Origin: Halobacillus litoralis
GTDB taxonomy: Bacteria > Bacillota > Bacilli > Bacillales > Halobacillaceae
Assembly: GCF_009856445.1 (NCBI RefSeq)
Contig: NZ_WMFA01000003.1
Span: forward strand, 1-64,000
Length of the DNA stretch: 64,000 bases
Direction of reading: 5' to 3'
Of this stretch, positions 34,432 to 43,288 are shown in pieces (position 1 is the stretch's first letter; the number at the start of each line of letters is the position of its first letter). A model generated the notes under the pieces. That model did no database searches. It was not told where the DNA came from and saw only the letters and a program-made list of their open reading frames with translations. A program made the position numbers and the translations under genes.

Positions 34432-35397
34432 ATGACTCAGCAGACATTTTTGTATCAACCGAAAATATCGGAAGTACTTAAAAATATGAGGAAGGTCATG
34501 ATCGGGAAGGAAGAAGCCGCGATGTTGAGCCTTGTCGCCTTACTTGCGAAAGGGCACGTCCTTTTGGAGGATGTTCCAGGTGTCGGGAAAACGATGCTTG
34601 TGAAAACGCTGGCTAAATCTCTGGATTGTGACTTTAAACGTATCCAGTTCACGCCGGATTTGCTTCCTTCTGATGTGACGGGTGTATCGATATATAATCC
34701 GAAGAGTTTGGAGTTTGAATTCAGGCCTGGGCCGATCCTTGGCAATATCGTTTTGGCGGATGAGATCAACCGGACATCCCCGAAGACGCAGTCCGCTCTT
34801 TTGGAAGGAATGGAAGAAACGAGTATTACGGTGGATGGGAATACCGTTCCTCTCAGTGACCCGTTTTTTGTCATGGCGACTCAAAACCCGATTGAGTATG
34901 AAGGGACTTATCCATTACCGGAAGCTCAGCTTGACCGCTTCCTGATAAAGATGAAGATGGGTTATCCTTCTGCAAAGCAGGAAATGGAGATGCTCTCAAG
35001 AACTTCGAACGGCCACCCAATCGAAGATATTTCCGCTGTGTTGACAAGGGAAGAGCTTGTTGAATTGCAAAAAGAAGTATTGGAAGTCTATGTCGATCGT
35101 ACGGTCAACCGTTACATTATCGACCTTGTGACAGGAACCCGGGCCCATGACGGCGTTTATCTCGGGGTCAGCCCGCGTGGGTCGATCGCCTTAATGAAAG
35201 CAGCCAAGGCTTATGCGTTCATTCATGACCGCGATTATGTGGTACCTGATGATGTTCAATTCATGGCTCCTTTTGTCCTTTCTCACCGTATGATTCTTAC
35301 ATCAGAAGCGAGGTTTGAAGGACAGACAGCGGAGTCGATTATTGACAGCCTGCTATCCTCCACGTCCATTCCAGTGAAGAGGAACATCAGTGAATGA
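34432..35397 (+). CDS. yeaC: MoxR-family AAA+ ATPase
   Basis: A 321-residue AAA+ chaperone-like ATPase. Walker A is EDVPGVGKTMLVK (about 44-56), Walker B is IVLADEINRTSPKTQSALLEGMEE (about 105-128), with sensor 1 MATQNPIEYEGTYPLPEAQLDRF and the C-terminal lid helix region. Proteins of this type act with the DUF58 and transglutaminase proteins encoded next to them, possibly assembling or activating a membrane complex. This trio directly upstream of guaA matches B. subtilis yeaC-yeaD-yebA. Confidence 0.9.
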   Translation: MTQQTFLYQPKISEVLKNMRKVMIGKEEAAMLSLVALLAKGHVLLEDVPGVGKTMLVKTLAKSLDCDFKRIQFTPDLLPSDVTGVSIYNPKSLEFEFRPGPILGNIVLADEINRTSPKTQSALLEGMEETSITVDGNTVPLSDPFFVMATQNPIEYEGTYPLPEAQLDRFLIKMKMGYPSAKQEMEMLSRTSNGHPIEDISAVLTREELVELQKEVLEVYVDRTVNRYIIDLVTGTRAHDGVYLGVSPRGSIALMKAAKAYAFIHDRDYVVPDDVQFMAPFVLSHRMILTSEARFEGQTAESIIDSLLSSTSIPVKRNISE

Positions 35398-36659
35398 GGC
35401 GGAAACTTGGAATCATCGCTAGAAGCCTTGTCGTAGCGATCCTTTTTGTCATCCTCTTTTCCTACGCCATGTTTCAGGGCGGGTTTGTCAGTTGGTTCCT
35501 TTTTTATGCATTTCTGCCATTCCTCCTTTACATGGCCGCCGTCCTCATTTATCCGGTCGATAATTGGAAGATCGAACGGAACCTGTCTAAACGAATGGCG
35601 ATGGGGAGTGAAACCATCGATGTTGAAGTGAAGTTAAAAAGGAAAGTTCCTTTCCCCATCTATTACTGCATCATCGAAGAACACTTGCCGGATTCCTTGA
35701 ATAAAGTGGACGAACACTTAGATAAATACAAGGATATGGGTAAAGTGGACCGCTTTTATAACCCCCGTAAAGTGAAAAAGGTTATTTTTCCTTGGTTCAG
35801 CAAGACCATTACGTACCGGTACCAACTGAATAAAGTCCCTCGTGGAGACCATAAGCTGAAGGCACTTAGAATCAAAACCGGTGACTTTTTCGGCTTTGTA
35901 AAAAAAGAACACGTTTATCATAAGGAAAGCAAACTGCTTGTCTTTCCTTATGTTCGTCCTGTGAAAATGAAAGACCGTGTCTACAGCTTTGAACAGGGTG
36001 CAAGTCCTTCTTTCAAGATAAATGAAAAGAACACGAACATGGTCACCGGTGTCCGTGAATACATGCCTGGGGACCGCTTTGCCTGGGTGGACTGGAAAAC
36101 CACGGCGAAGAAGAATGAAATGATGACGAAAGAATTTGAACAGGAAAAAAGTGTCGACATGATGCTTATCCTGAATGGCGTCTATCATCCGGAGATGAGT
36201 GAATTGAGCTTTGAAGGAGCGGTGGAATTCACGGCTTCCTTGATGAAGGAGTTCCATAAAAACTCCTCTCCACTCTCATTCATGTCCCTCGGTGACGGTC
36301 GTCAATACTTTCCTTTCCATCAGGACTACGCACATCAGCAGCAGATGCAGGGGCATTTGGCTAGAATCCGACCTGTCGGACGCATTCCTTTTGCGCAGCA
36401 GCTGGAGCGTGAAAAGTCATTGATCCCAAGTGGTGTGATGCTCATGCTTGTAAGTCATCACTTGGATAAGGAAATCCAGGTTGCCATTAGCAAACTGGCA
36501 AAAAGAAGCAAGCGTGTCGTCTTTTTCTATGTGCGTCCTCATGGACAAATGTCGTTCCAGGACCATCAAGCTGTGAAGCAGATGAAAAGTCAGGGCGTCG
36601 TTGTCAACCTATTGAATGAGGAACAGCTGACGAAACAACAATTCGAGGTGAACACATGA
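35394..36659 (+). CDS. yeaD: DUF58 membrane-anchored protein
   Basis: A 421-residue protein with two N-terminal transmembrane segments (about 10-28 and 32-50), a middle beta-rich region, and the DUF58 signature YMPGDRFAWVDWKTTAKKNEMMTKEFE (about 219-245), followed by a von Willebrand-like segment. It is coupled to moxR by a 4-nt ATGA overlap and overlaps the next gene in the same way, so the three are made together. The biochemical role is unknown. Confidence 0.88.
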   Translation: MRRKLGIIARSLVVAILFVILFSYAMFQGGFVSWFLFYAFLPFLLYMAAVLIYPVDNWKIERNLSKRMAMGSETIDVEVKLKRKVPFPIYYCIIEEHLPDSLNKVDEHLDKYKDMGKVDRFYNPRKVKKVIFPWFSKTITYRYQLNKVPRGDHKLKALRIKTGDFFGFVKKEHVYHKESKLLVFPYVRPVKMKDRVYSFEQGASPSFKINEKNTNMVTGVREYMPGDRFAWVDWKTTAKKNEMMTKEFEQEKSVDMMLILNGVYHPEMSELSFEGAVEFTASLMKEFHKNSSPLSFMSLGDGRQYFPFHQDYAHQQQMQGHLARIRPVGRIPFAQQLEREKSLIPSGVMLMLVSHHLDKEIQVAISKLAKRSKRVVFFYVRPHGQMSFQDHQAVKQMKSQGVVVNLLNEEQLTKQQFEVNT

Positions 36660-38854
36660 TGGAAGAGCGACAATCGTTCATCTATAAACTGATTCTCTAT
36701 ATTACTGGCTTTCTATTGTTCTGTGAATGGATGAGGCCGATGGAGCAGATCTCGGAAACCAATGATGTGCGTGTATTCTTCATCTACGCGACGTTCTGCT
36801 TTTTTGTCTCCTTTTTACAAGTGCCGTGGTATCTATCCATCCCTTTGAAAGGGCTTGGACTTGCGTTCATCATTGATGGACTTTATATTGCGGAACGCAT
36901 TTTTTCACGGGACTGGTTTACTGTCTTATATGAACAGGTGCTTTTCAACATCCAGATGATTCAATCACAGGAATGGTGGCAGATGACGCCGCTCTTCCGG
37001 AGTCTGCTGTTTTTGATCCTTCTCTGGTTGATGAGCTATTTGCTTTATTATTGGTTCGTCGTAGCCCGCCGGATGTTCTTTTTCGTCTTATTGACACTCA
37101 TCTATGTCACAGTCGTCGATACCTTTACGGCCTTCGATGGTAAATGGTCGATTGTAAGAACATTCATCCTGGGAATGGTTGCGCTCGGATTATCCAGCTT
37201 TGCCAAAGTGATGGACCAAGAGTCGATTTCCTTTAAAGGACTGCAAAATGCTAAAATGTGGGCCATTCCGCTTCTTGCGATCATTTTGTTTTCCTCGGCG
37301 GCTGCATACGCCTCACCAAAACTTGATCCGCAGTGGCCGGACCCTGTCCCTTATATAGAAAGTGCTGCAGGCGGAGCTGGCCCGGGAGGAAGTGGCGGCG
37401 GAACCGTCCAAAAAGTCGGTTATGGAGAAGACGACAGCCGTCTTGGTGGTTCTTTCATTCAAGATGACACCCCTGTGTTCCGGGCGACGGCGGATGGTGA
37501 ACGTTATTGGCGCATCGAGTCCAAGGATACGTACACAGGAAAAGGGTGGGAAGATACGCTGGAAGAGCCAGTGACCAATATGGACCCGCAAAACATCAGC
37601 TACGAATTGTTTACGGACAATGTAGAAGTGGAAGAGCAGACGGTCATGATTGAAATGTCCCGGCAGGCTTCTTTTCAAAAGTTGGTCTATCCCTATGGCC
37701 TGTCCTCACTCGTGCGGTTCCCGAACGACTATGAACTCCTTGTCCACGAGAACACGGGGGAGATGGATACCGTGAAAGGGGATTCACCGGCGAAGGTGAA
37801 TGAATTCATCGCCAATTATGAGTATCCTTCCTTTGCGTACGATCAACTGCGGGAAGCGGGAGATGACGATCCCCAGGAAATCCGTGATCGTTACCTTCAG
37901 CTTCCGGATGGTTTGCCGAATCGAGTGAGAAACCTGGCTGGTCAAATCGTTGAGGCTGAAGATAATCGATATGATCGTGCGAAAGCGATCGAGTCTTACT
38001 TTTCTTCCAATGGCTTTGAGTACTCGACGACGGATGTTCCGGTACCTGGTGAAAATGAAGACTATGTCGCTCAGTTCTTGTTTGAGTCCCAACTCGGATA
38101 TTGCGATAACTTCTCCACATCCATGGTCGTCATGCTTCGTTCTGAAGGGATTCCAGCCCGCTGGGTGAAAGGCTTCACCGGTGGAGAACGCATCGATACG
38201 CGTGAAACCGACCTTAGTGATGGAGTGCAAAATGTCTATCAGGTGACAAGTGGCAACGCGCACTCCTGGGTAGAAGTTTATTTCCCTGAGATCGGCTGGG
38301 TACCTTTTGAGCCGACCAAAGGATTTACGAACAACACGGACTTCTATACAGATGTAGAAACAGAAGAAGGAGAAGACCCAGCTGGTGCTCCGGATAGTGA
38401 AACACCGGAAGATCAAATGGGGAACCCGCAGCAAATGGAAGAGGAAGAAAGTTCGGATGCTGCAGGTGCCACGGGGGCATCCGGCCAAAGTTACACATGG
38501 TTATGGGTGCTGTTAAGCGCAATCCTTGTGGCAGCGATCATTCTTTACTTTACAAGGTACCGTTGGATGACTGCGCTGCTCATTCGTAAGTACCGGAAAA
38601 ACAAAGATGAAGAAACGTACGAAAAAGCCTATCATTATTTATTAAAAGTGCTTGATCATAAAGGGTTCAAGCGGAAGCCTGAACAAACCCTGCGTGAGTT
38701 TGCGCTTTCGGTCGATCGGCATTATCAGTCGAATGACATGAGGCGGTTGACCAATCATTATGAGCGTGTCATCTACCGGAATGAAGCTCAAAGTGCCCAT
38801 TGGCCTAAAGTCACTGAATTATGGGAAAATTTAATCAAAAAGACATTGTCTTGA
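36656..38854 (+). CDS. yebA: Membrane transglutaminase-like protein YebA
   Basis: A 732-residue protein: about six N-terminal transmembrane helices (1-220, DUF3488-like), an outer region containing a transglutaminase-like core (about 440-570), one C-terminal helix (about 618-640) and a cytoplasmic DUF4129-like tail. The Cys-His-Asp triad is visible in LGYCDNFSTSMVVMLR (Cys about 482), GNAHSWVEVY (His about 537) and WVPFEPTKGF. A low-complexity Gly-Ser linker (about 238-253) and an acidic linker after the core flank the enzymatic part. Its target is not known; cross-linking or proteolysis at the cell surface is plausible. Confidence 0.87.
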   Translation: MMEERQSFIYKLILYITGFLLFCEWMRPMEQISETNDVRVFFIYATFCFFVSFLQVPWYLSIPLKGLGLAFIIDGLYIAERIFSRDWFTVLYEQVLFNIQMIQSQEWWQMTPLFRSLLFLILLWLMSYLLYYWFVVARRMFFFVLLTLIYVTVVDTFTAFDGKWSIVRTFILGMVALGLSSFAKVMDQESISFKGLQNAKMWAIPLLAIILFSSAAAYASPKLDPQWPDPVPYIESAAGGAGPGGSGGGTVQKVGYGEDDSRLGGSFIQDDTPVFRATADGERYWRIESKDTYTGKGWEDTLEEPVTNMDPQNISYELFTDNVEVEEQTVMIEMSRQASFQKLVYPYGLSSLVRFPNDYELLVHENTGEMDTVKGDSPAKVNEFIANYEYPSFAYDQLREAGDDDPQEIRDRYLQLPDGLPNRVRNLAGQIVEAEDNRYDRAKAIESYFSSNGFEYSTTDVPVPGENEDYVAQFLFESQLGYCDNFSTSMVVMLRSEGIPARWVKGFTGGERIDTRETDLSDGVQNVYQVTSGNAHSWVEVYFPEIGWVPFEPTKGFTNNTDFYTDVETEEGEDPAGAPDSETPEDQMGNPQQMEEEESSDAAGATGASGQSYTWLWVLLSAILVAAIILYFTRYRWMTALLIRKYRKNKDEETYEKAYHYLLKVLDHKGFKRKPEQTLREFALSVDRHYQSNDMRRLTNHYERVIYRNEAQSAHWPKVTELWENLIKKTLS

Positions 38855-38879
38855 TTCCTTTTCATGCGGTTGATAGAAT
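38851..38879 (+). promoter_or_regulatory. Promoter of guaA
   Basis: TTGATT (38851-38856), 17-nt spacer, and TAGAAT (38874-38879) preceded by TG-n. It overlaps the yebA stop codon. No PurR box is visible here. Confidence 0.62.
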
Positions 38880-38905
38880 GAATGAAAATTATCAGATGCA
38901 TTCTT

Positions 38906-38976
38906 CCTTCGTATATCCTCGGGAATATGGCCCGAGAGTCTCTACCGGGGCACCGTAAACGCCCTGACTATGAAGG
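38906..38976 (+). ncRNA. Purine (guanine-class) riboswitch aptamer for guaA
   Basis: It has the purine aptamer skeleton: P1 arms CCTTC/GAAGG, the conserved GTATAT, GGAATATGG, TCTACC and ACCGTAAA segments, and the junction GACTATG. The specificity base before TATG is C, which marks guanine/hypoxanthine rather than adenine binding. A terminator follows at 39002. Confidence 0.92.
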
Positions 38977-39001
38977 TGGGAATCACGTGACATGTATGTA
39001 C

Positions 39002-39060
39002 ATGGATGGATTTCTGCCTTCGTCGTCGTGGATTGAGGCGGGGGATCCATCCATTTTTTT
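39002..39060 (+). terminator. Riboswitch-controlled terminator before guaA
   Basis: ATGGATGGAT (39002-39011) pairs perfectly with 39045-39054, with an inner GCC/GGC stem, followed by a T run. It is expected to form when guanine is bound. Confidence 0.82.
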
Positions 39061-39100
39061 ATGAAAAAAATAATAGTCTATAGATCAAGGAGTGGAACAG

Positions 39101-40639
39101 ATGGAACAAGTACAAGGCATGATTCTCGTGCTGGACTTCGGGAGCCAGTATAACCAATTGATTACACGTAGAATCCGTGAATTCGGAGTGTATAGTGAGC
39201 TTCACTCTCACAAAATGAGCATCGAAGAGATTAAAGCGATGAACCCAAGTGGGATTATCCTCTCCGGTGGACCGAACAGCGTCTATGGGGAAGAAAGCTT
39301 CCGTTGTGACGAACAGATTTTTGAACTTGGTATTCCAGTCCTTGGAATCTGCTATGGCATGCAATTGATGACCCATCATTTCGGTGGGAAAGTCGAACGT
39401 GCGAAAGAGCGTGAATATGGAAAAGCGGACATCAATGTGGCCAAAGAACCGGTGATTTTTGCTAAAACACCGAGAGAACAAACGGTTTGGATGAGCCACA
39501 GCGATAAAGTCATCGAAGCTCCGGAGGGTTTCCAGGTCGATGCCACGAGCCCGTCCTGCCCAGTAGCCGCTATCAGTAATGATGAAGCCCGCATGTATGG
39601 GGTTCAGTTCCACCCGGAAGTCCGTCATTCCGAATATGGAAATGACATCCTGCGCAGCTTTGTCTTCGACGTTTGTGAAGCGAAGGATGACTGGACAATG
39701 GAACATGTGGTGGAAATGGAAGTGGAAAAAATCCGTGAAAAAGTCGGCGACCGTAAAGTGTTGTGCGCCTTAAGTGGTGGCGTGGATTCTTCTGTTGTCG
39801 CTGCTTTGATTCACCGTGCCATCGGCGATCAACTCACGTGTATTTTCGTCGATCACGGACTTCTTCGTAAAAATGAAGCGGATGAAGTTATGCGTACCCT
39901 TGGTGACGGCTTTAACATGAACATCATCAAAATAGATGCCAAAGACCGTTTCATGAGCAAGCTTGCAGGTGTATCCGACCCTGAGAAGAAACGAAAAATC
40001 ATCGGCAATGAGTTCATATATGTTTTCGATGATGAAGCTGAAAAATTGAAAGAAATTGATTTCCTCGCACAGGGAACGCTGTACACGGATATTATCGAAA
40101 GTGGTACAGAAACCGCGCAGACGATCAAATCCCACCACAATGTCGGCGGTCTTCCTGAGGACATGCAGTTCGAATTGATCGAGCCGCTGAACACGTTGTT
40201 CAAGGATGAAGTGCGTGCGCTTGGAACAGAGCTTGGTGTTCCTGAACATATCGTTTGGCGCCAGCCATTCCCAGGTCCCGGCCTCGCGATCCGCGTTCTT
40301 GGGGAAGTGACAGAAGAGAAGCTTGAAATCGTCCGCGAATCAGACCATGTCCTTCGTGATGAAATTAAAAAAGCAGGACTTGACCGTGACATCTGGCAAT
40401 ACTTCACCGTGCTTCCTGACATCCGTTCCGTTGGGGTCATGGGTGATGAGCGTACGTACGATTACACCATCGGAATTCGTGCGGTTACGTCCATTGATGG
40501 AATGACATCGGATTGGGCACGTATCCCATGGGATGTCCTTGAGAAGATCTCCACTCGAATCGTTAACGAAGTCGACCACATCAACCGCGTCGTTTACGAT
40601 GTGACAAGTAAGCCACCTGCAACGATTGAATGGGAATAA
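39101..40639 (+). CDS. guaA: GMP synthase (glutamine-hydrolysing)
   Basis: A 512-residue enzyme converting XMP to GMP with glutamine and ATP. The class I amidotransferase domain (about 7-195) has GGPNSVY, nucleophile Cys in GICYGMQL (about 87) and the His-Glu pair in FHPEV. The ATP-pyrophosphatase domain (about 205-390) has the P-loop ALSGGVDSS (about 224-232), and the C-terminal dimerisation domain ends with [10 protein letters not shown]. An in-frame GTG at 39092 exists, but AAGGAG sits 8 nt before ATG 39101 and the length then equals the family norm. It is controlled by its own riboswitch. Confidence 0.97.
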   Translation: MEQVQGMILVLDFGSQYNQLITRRIREFGVYSELHSHKMSIEEIKAMNPSGIILSGGPNSVYGEESFRCDEQIFELGIPVLGICYGMQLMTHHFGGKVERAKEREYGKADINVAKEPVIFAKTPREQTVWMSHSDKVIEAPEGFQVDATSPSCPVAAISNDEARMYGVQFHPEVRHSEYGNDILRSFVFDVCEAKDDWTMEHVVEMEVEKIREKVGDRKVLCALSGGVDSSVVAALIHRAIGDQLTCIFVDHGLLRKNEADEVMRTLGDGFNMNIIKIDAKDRFMSKLAGVSDPEKKRKIIGNEFIYVFDDEAEKLKEIDFLAQGTLYTDIIESGTETAQTIKSHHNVGGLPEDMQFELIEPLNTLFKDEVRALGTELGVPEHIVWRQPFPGPGLAIRVLGEVTEEKLEIVRESDHVLRDEIKKAGLDRDIWQYFTVLPDIRSVGVMGDERTYDYTIGIRAVTSIDGMTSDWARIPWDVLEKISTRIVNEVDHINRVVYDVTSKPPATIEWE

Positions 40640-40679
40640 TCGAACATTATTTTATATTTGTGATTTAATGTTCGGATTT
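40636..40679 (+). promoter_or_regulatory. PurR operator (two PurBoxes) of pbuG
   Basis: Two inverted PurBoxes lie at 40636-40648 (ATAATCGAACATT, 12 of 13 to the consensus AWWWCCGAACWWT) and 40667-40679 (complement AAATCCGAACATT, 13 of 13). They end 4 nt before the -35 box. pbuG is a PurR-regulated gene in B. subtilis. Confidence 0.8.
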
Positions 40680-40683
40680 AGGG

Positions 40684-40712
40684 TTGACTAATGATGTCGA
40701 ACCTTGTAAGAT
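40684..40712 (+). promoter_or_regulatory. SigA-type promoter of pbuG
   Basis: TTGACT (40684-40689), 17-nt spacer, TAAGAT (40707-40712), between the PurBoxes and the riboswitch. Confidence 0.72.
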
Positions 40713-40733
40713 AGAGACAAATGAATAAAGCAA

Positions 40734-40809
40734 CACCGTCGTATAATTTTGGGGATAAGGCCCATGAGTTTCTACCAGACTACCGTAAATCGGTCTGACT
40801 ACGTTGGTG
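40734..40809 (+). ncRNA. Purine (guanine-class) riboswitch aptamer for pbuG
   Basis: P1 arms CACCGTCGT/ACGTTGGTG, then GTATAAT, GGGGATAAGG, TTTCTACC, TACCGTAAA and TGACTACG. The specificity position is C (GAC before TACG), so it should bind guanine or hypoxanthine. A strong terminator lies 62 nt downstream. Confidence 0.9.
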
Positions 40810-40871
40810 AATAGACGATGAGGGAGACCTTTGTAGGTTCTACCTTTCGTCCGTTTCCTTCGTATAGATGT

Positions 40872-40907
40872 AGACACTCTTGGAGCTTCCGAGAGTGTCT
40901 TTTTTAT
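40872..40907 (+). terminator. Riboswitch-controlled terminator before pbuG
   Basis: AGACACTCT pairs perfectly with AGAGTGTCT, with an inner GG/CC step, followed by TTTTTTATTTT. It is the expression platform of the pbuG riboswitch. Confidence 0.88.
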
Positions 40908-40940
40908 TTTCTTGTGCTTCCGTTTGATGCCTTACGTTTA

Positions 40941-41008
40941 GTGCCAGGCACCAGAGAGAGGCAGTTTGGTGCCAGGCACCGGAGAGAGACAGTTTAGTGC
41001 CAGGCACC
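40941..41008. repeat. Three 28-bp tandem units built on palindrome GTGCCAGGCACC
   Basis: The 12-nt palindrome occurs at 40941, 40969 and 40997, exactly 28 nt apart. Between copies lie AGAGAGAGGCAGTTTG and GGAGAGAGACAGTTTA, 13 of 16 alike. The array sits between the riboswitch terminator and the pbuG ribosome binding site, so it is in the translated-region leader of the readthrough RNA. Three units and unalike flanks argue against CRISPR. Confidence 0.85.
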
Positions 41009-41091
41009 AAAAAAAGAAGGTGAAGGGTCAGGGACAAAAATAAAGAGAGTGACTGATCCTAGAGAATGAGGGAAAAGGGGAGGAAATGGTT

Positions 41092-42426
41092 ATGAGTAAG
41101 TTTTTTAAGTTTGAAAAGTTTGGGACGACGTATCGCAGAGAGTTTATGGCAGGTTTAACGACCTTCCTCGCGATGGCGTACATTTTGTTCGTCAACCCAT
41201 CTACTCTTGCACTTGATGGAATTGAGCAGCTTCCGGAAGGTGTAACGAGGATTGACAAAGGAGCCGTATTCACAGCGACGGCGATCGCAGCGGCTGTCGG
41301 TACACTGATTATGGGATTGTTCGCCAAGTATCCGATCGCTCTTGCGCCGGGTATGGGCTTGAATGCATTTTTCGCTTACACCGTCGTTTTAGGTTTCGGG
41401 ATTCCTTGGGAAACAGCGCTCGCAGGCGTTTTGGCTTCAGGACTTATTTTTATTGTATTAACCGTGACAGGCCTGCGGACGATGATCATCGATGCGATTC
41501 CAGCAAACCTAAAGCTCGCGGTCGGTGCCGGAATCGGCTTGTTTATCGCATTCATTGGATTTCAGAACTCAGGAATTGTCCAGAACAGTGATGCGACATT
41601 AGTTCAGCTTGGCGATTTGACGGCAGGCCCGACTCTTCTTTCCATCTTCGGGATCATCGTAAGTATCATGCTGATGGCTATGGGGTTAAAAGGCGGTATT
41701 TTTTACGGTATGGTCCTGACGTCTATTGCAGGTATCGTGACAGGTTTAATTGCGCCGCCGGCAGGGTTTGGAGATATTGTGAGCACAGCTCCGAGCGTTG
41801 CGCCGACCTTCGGTGCTGCCTTTACGCATTTTGGTGAAATTTTCACGATTGAAATGCTGGTCGTTATTTTAACATTCCTATTCGTCGACTTTTTCGACAC
41901 AGCAGGAACGCTTGTAGCGGTAGCGACACAGGCAGGTTTTATGAAAGATAATAAATTGCCACGTGCCAACCGTGCGTTATTTGCGGATTCAGCAGCAACC
42001 GTCGTTGGTGCCGCTGTCGGTACTTCTACGACAACCTCTTACATTGAGTCCACAGCTGGTGTCGGCGCTGGTGGACGTACAGGTTTCACATCTGTTGTTA
42101 CAGCCGGATTCTTCATTCTGGCTCTGTTCTTCTCGCCACTACTATCTGTGGTTACTGCGGAAGTGACAGCGCCTGCCTTGATCATCGTTGGTGTGCTTAT
42201 GGCCTCAACTCTGAAAAATATCGATTGGGATCAGTTTGAAATCGCGGTTCCTGCCTTCTTTACGATTGCTGCAATGCCGATGACCTACAGCATTGCAACG
42301 GGTATTGCCATCGGGTTCATCTTCTATCCGATTACGATGATGTTGAAGGGGCGCGGCAAAGAGATTCATCCGATTATGTACTTCCTGTTTGTGATTTTTG
42401 TGCTGTACTTTGTCTTCCTGGCGTAA
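41092..42426 (+). CDS. pbuG: Hypoxanthine/guanine permease PbuG
   Basis: A 444-residue nucleobase-cation symporter of the NCS2/AzgA type, closely matching B. subtilis PbuG: FKFEKFGTTYRREFMAGLTTFLAMAY near the start, APGMGLNAFFAYTVVLG, GAGIGLFIAFIGFQ, VDFFDTAGTLVAVATQAG, GTSTTTSYIESTAG. It has about 12 transmembrane segments and a proton-coupled uptake role. ATG 41086 also is in frame, but GGGGAGG gives normal spacing only to ATG 41092. Expression is controlled by both PurBoxes and a riboswitch. Confidence 0.95.
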   Translation: MSKFFKFEKFGTTYRREFMAGLTTFLAMAYILFVNPSTLALDGIEQLPEGVTRIDKGAVFTATAIAAAVGTLIMGLFAKYPIALAPGMGLNAFFAYTVVLGFGIPWETALAGVLASGLIFIVLTVTGLRTMIIDAIPANLKLAVGAGIGLFIAFIGFQNSGIVQNSDATLVQLGDLTAGPTLLSIFGIIVSIMLMAMGLKGGIFYGMVLTSIAGIVTGLIAPPAGFGDIVSTAPSVAPTFGAAFTHFGEIFTIEMLVVILTFLFVDFFDTAGTLVAVATQAGFMKDNKLPRANRALFADSAATVVGAAVGTSTTTSYIESTAGVGAGGRTGFTSVVTAGFFILALFFSPLLSVVTAEVTAPALIIVGVLMASTLKNIDWDQFEIAVPAFFTIAAMPMTYSIATGIAIGFIFYPITMMLKGRGKEIHPIMYFLFVIFVLYFVFLA

Positions 42427-42431
42427 AGATA

Positions 42432-42658
42432 CTGATAAATGGTCTGAAGTCACTGATAAACTAGTGAAACTGACCGAAAAATGGTGGAAAGCCATCGATA
42501 AAGTGGCTAATGTCACCGATATGATGGAGTTGCTAATATAATAGTAAAACTCGCTAATATATGGCTGAAAGTTGCTAATATATTCGATGAACCTGCTAAT
42601 ATAATGGCAAAATCCGCTAATAAAAGCTTCAAAGATGCTCATATAGCCTGGTAGCGGC
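42432..42658. repeat. Degenerate 21-bp-period tandem array (11 units)
   Basis: A core CT[GA]ATA-like hexamer recurs at 42432, 42453, 42474, 42495, 42516, then after a 17-nt step at 42533, 42554, 42575, 42596, 42617 and 42638. Units 1-5 are of the ctGATAAA/cCGATA form and units 6-11 of the gCTAATATA form. The bases between cores vary. The array fills the space between the convergent pbuG and Hsp20 genes. Confidence 0.8.
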
Positions 42659-42673
42659 TAGATTCATCCAGGC

Positions 42674-42714
42674 AAAAAAGAAACCGGCGCGCCGTTCGTA
42701 CGGCTGCCGGTTTT
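42674..42714 (-). terminator. Intrinsic terminator of the Hsp20 gene
   Basis: On the minus strand AAACCGGC, AGCCG and their complements form a long stem around a short loop, followed by CTTTTTT. It begins a few bases after the Hsp20 stop. Confidence 0.8.
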
Positions 42715-42719
42715 ATTCA

Positions 42720-43145
42720 TCATTCATCCTCCAAATGACGGATGGTGATCGGACGCTGTTTCGTTGAATCTGAAATGTAGCGGTGGAGCTGAATGACGAG
42801 CAGGCCATGCTTATACGTCGCTTCCACTTTGTCATGCCGAACGGGGAAGGGAAGATCAATGCTTCTTTCAAAAGCACCGTCAGCGATTTCAGCTTTGATC
42901 TGATGGCCGCCGCGGTTGTTGATTTCAATTTTCCCACTTAAGGTCAATGTTGAATGGTCGACCAGGACGTCAACATTTTTCGGGTGATTCATGCCCGGGA
43001 TGTTGACGAAGCAAAGCAGTTCATTGTCGTATTGATACATGTTGATGGCGGGAACGGAGGGCTTCATCATACCGTCGAAGTCTCCCCAGAAATCCTGCCC
43101 GAAGAAGCGGTCGAGGTTGGTCTTCCAATCTTTGAATTGATTCAT
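42720..43145 (-). CDS. Small heat-shock protein, Hsp20/alpha-crystallin family
   Basis: A 141-residue protein with an aromatic N-terminus ([15 protein letters not shown]) and an alpha-crystallin domain (about 38-125), including the [14 protein letters not shown] strand and the late GLLVIQL motif that matches the family G-x-L-x-[IVL] pattern. Such proteins hold unfolded clients or belong to spore coats (CotP/CotM type). TTG 43160 opens the frame, but GGAGG lies 8 nt before ATG 43145. It is an insertion relative to B. subtilis gene order between pbuG and yebE. Confidence 0.82.
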   Translation of the reverse strand: MNQFKDWKTNLDRFFGQDFWGDFDGMMKPSVPAINMYQYDNELLCFVNIPGMNHPKNVDVLVDHSTLTLSGKIEINNRGGHQIKAEIADGAFERSIDLPFPVRHDKVEATYKHGLLVIQLHRYISDSTKQRPITIRHLEDE

Positions 43146-43288
43146 GTCATCATCCTCCAAAAAATGTCATAGATTGCGTCACAAATCTGTTGTGCACGTC
43201 TCTTCTCATGGTTTATAGTGTATGCAAAGAACATTGTCTGGGTGAATGTCACGGTTTGGGCACACCTCGGCCTAGGAGGCTCTCTAAT

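Noticed and set aside
40941-41008. CRISPR-like spacing of a palindromic repeat
   Set aside because: The repeat core is only 12 nt, the intervals are 16 nt and alike, there are three copies, and no cas gene is near.
40840-41037. 65-codon minus-strand frame across the pbuG leader
   Set aside because: Its codons are read through the terminator and 28-bp repeats; no ribosome binding site.
42205-42642. A 145-codon minus-strand frame with YIS-x-F heptad repeats
   Set aside because: It runs antisense into pbuG, has no good ribosome binding site, and the repeat comes from the 21-bp period being a multiple of three.
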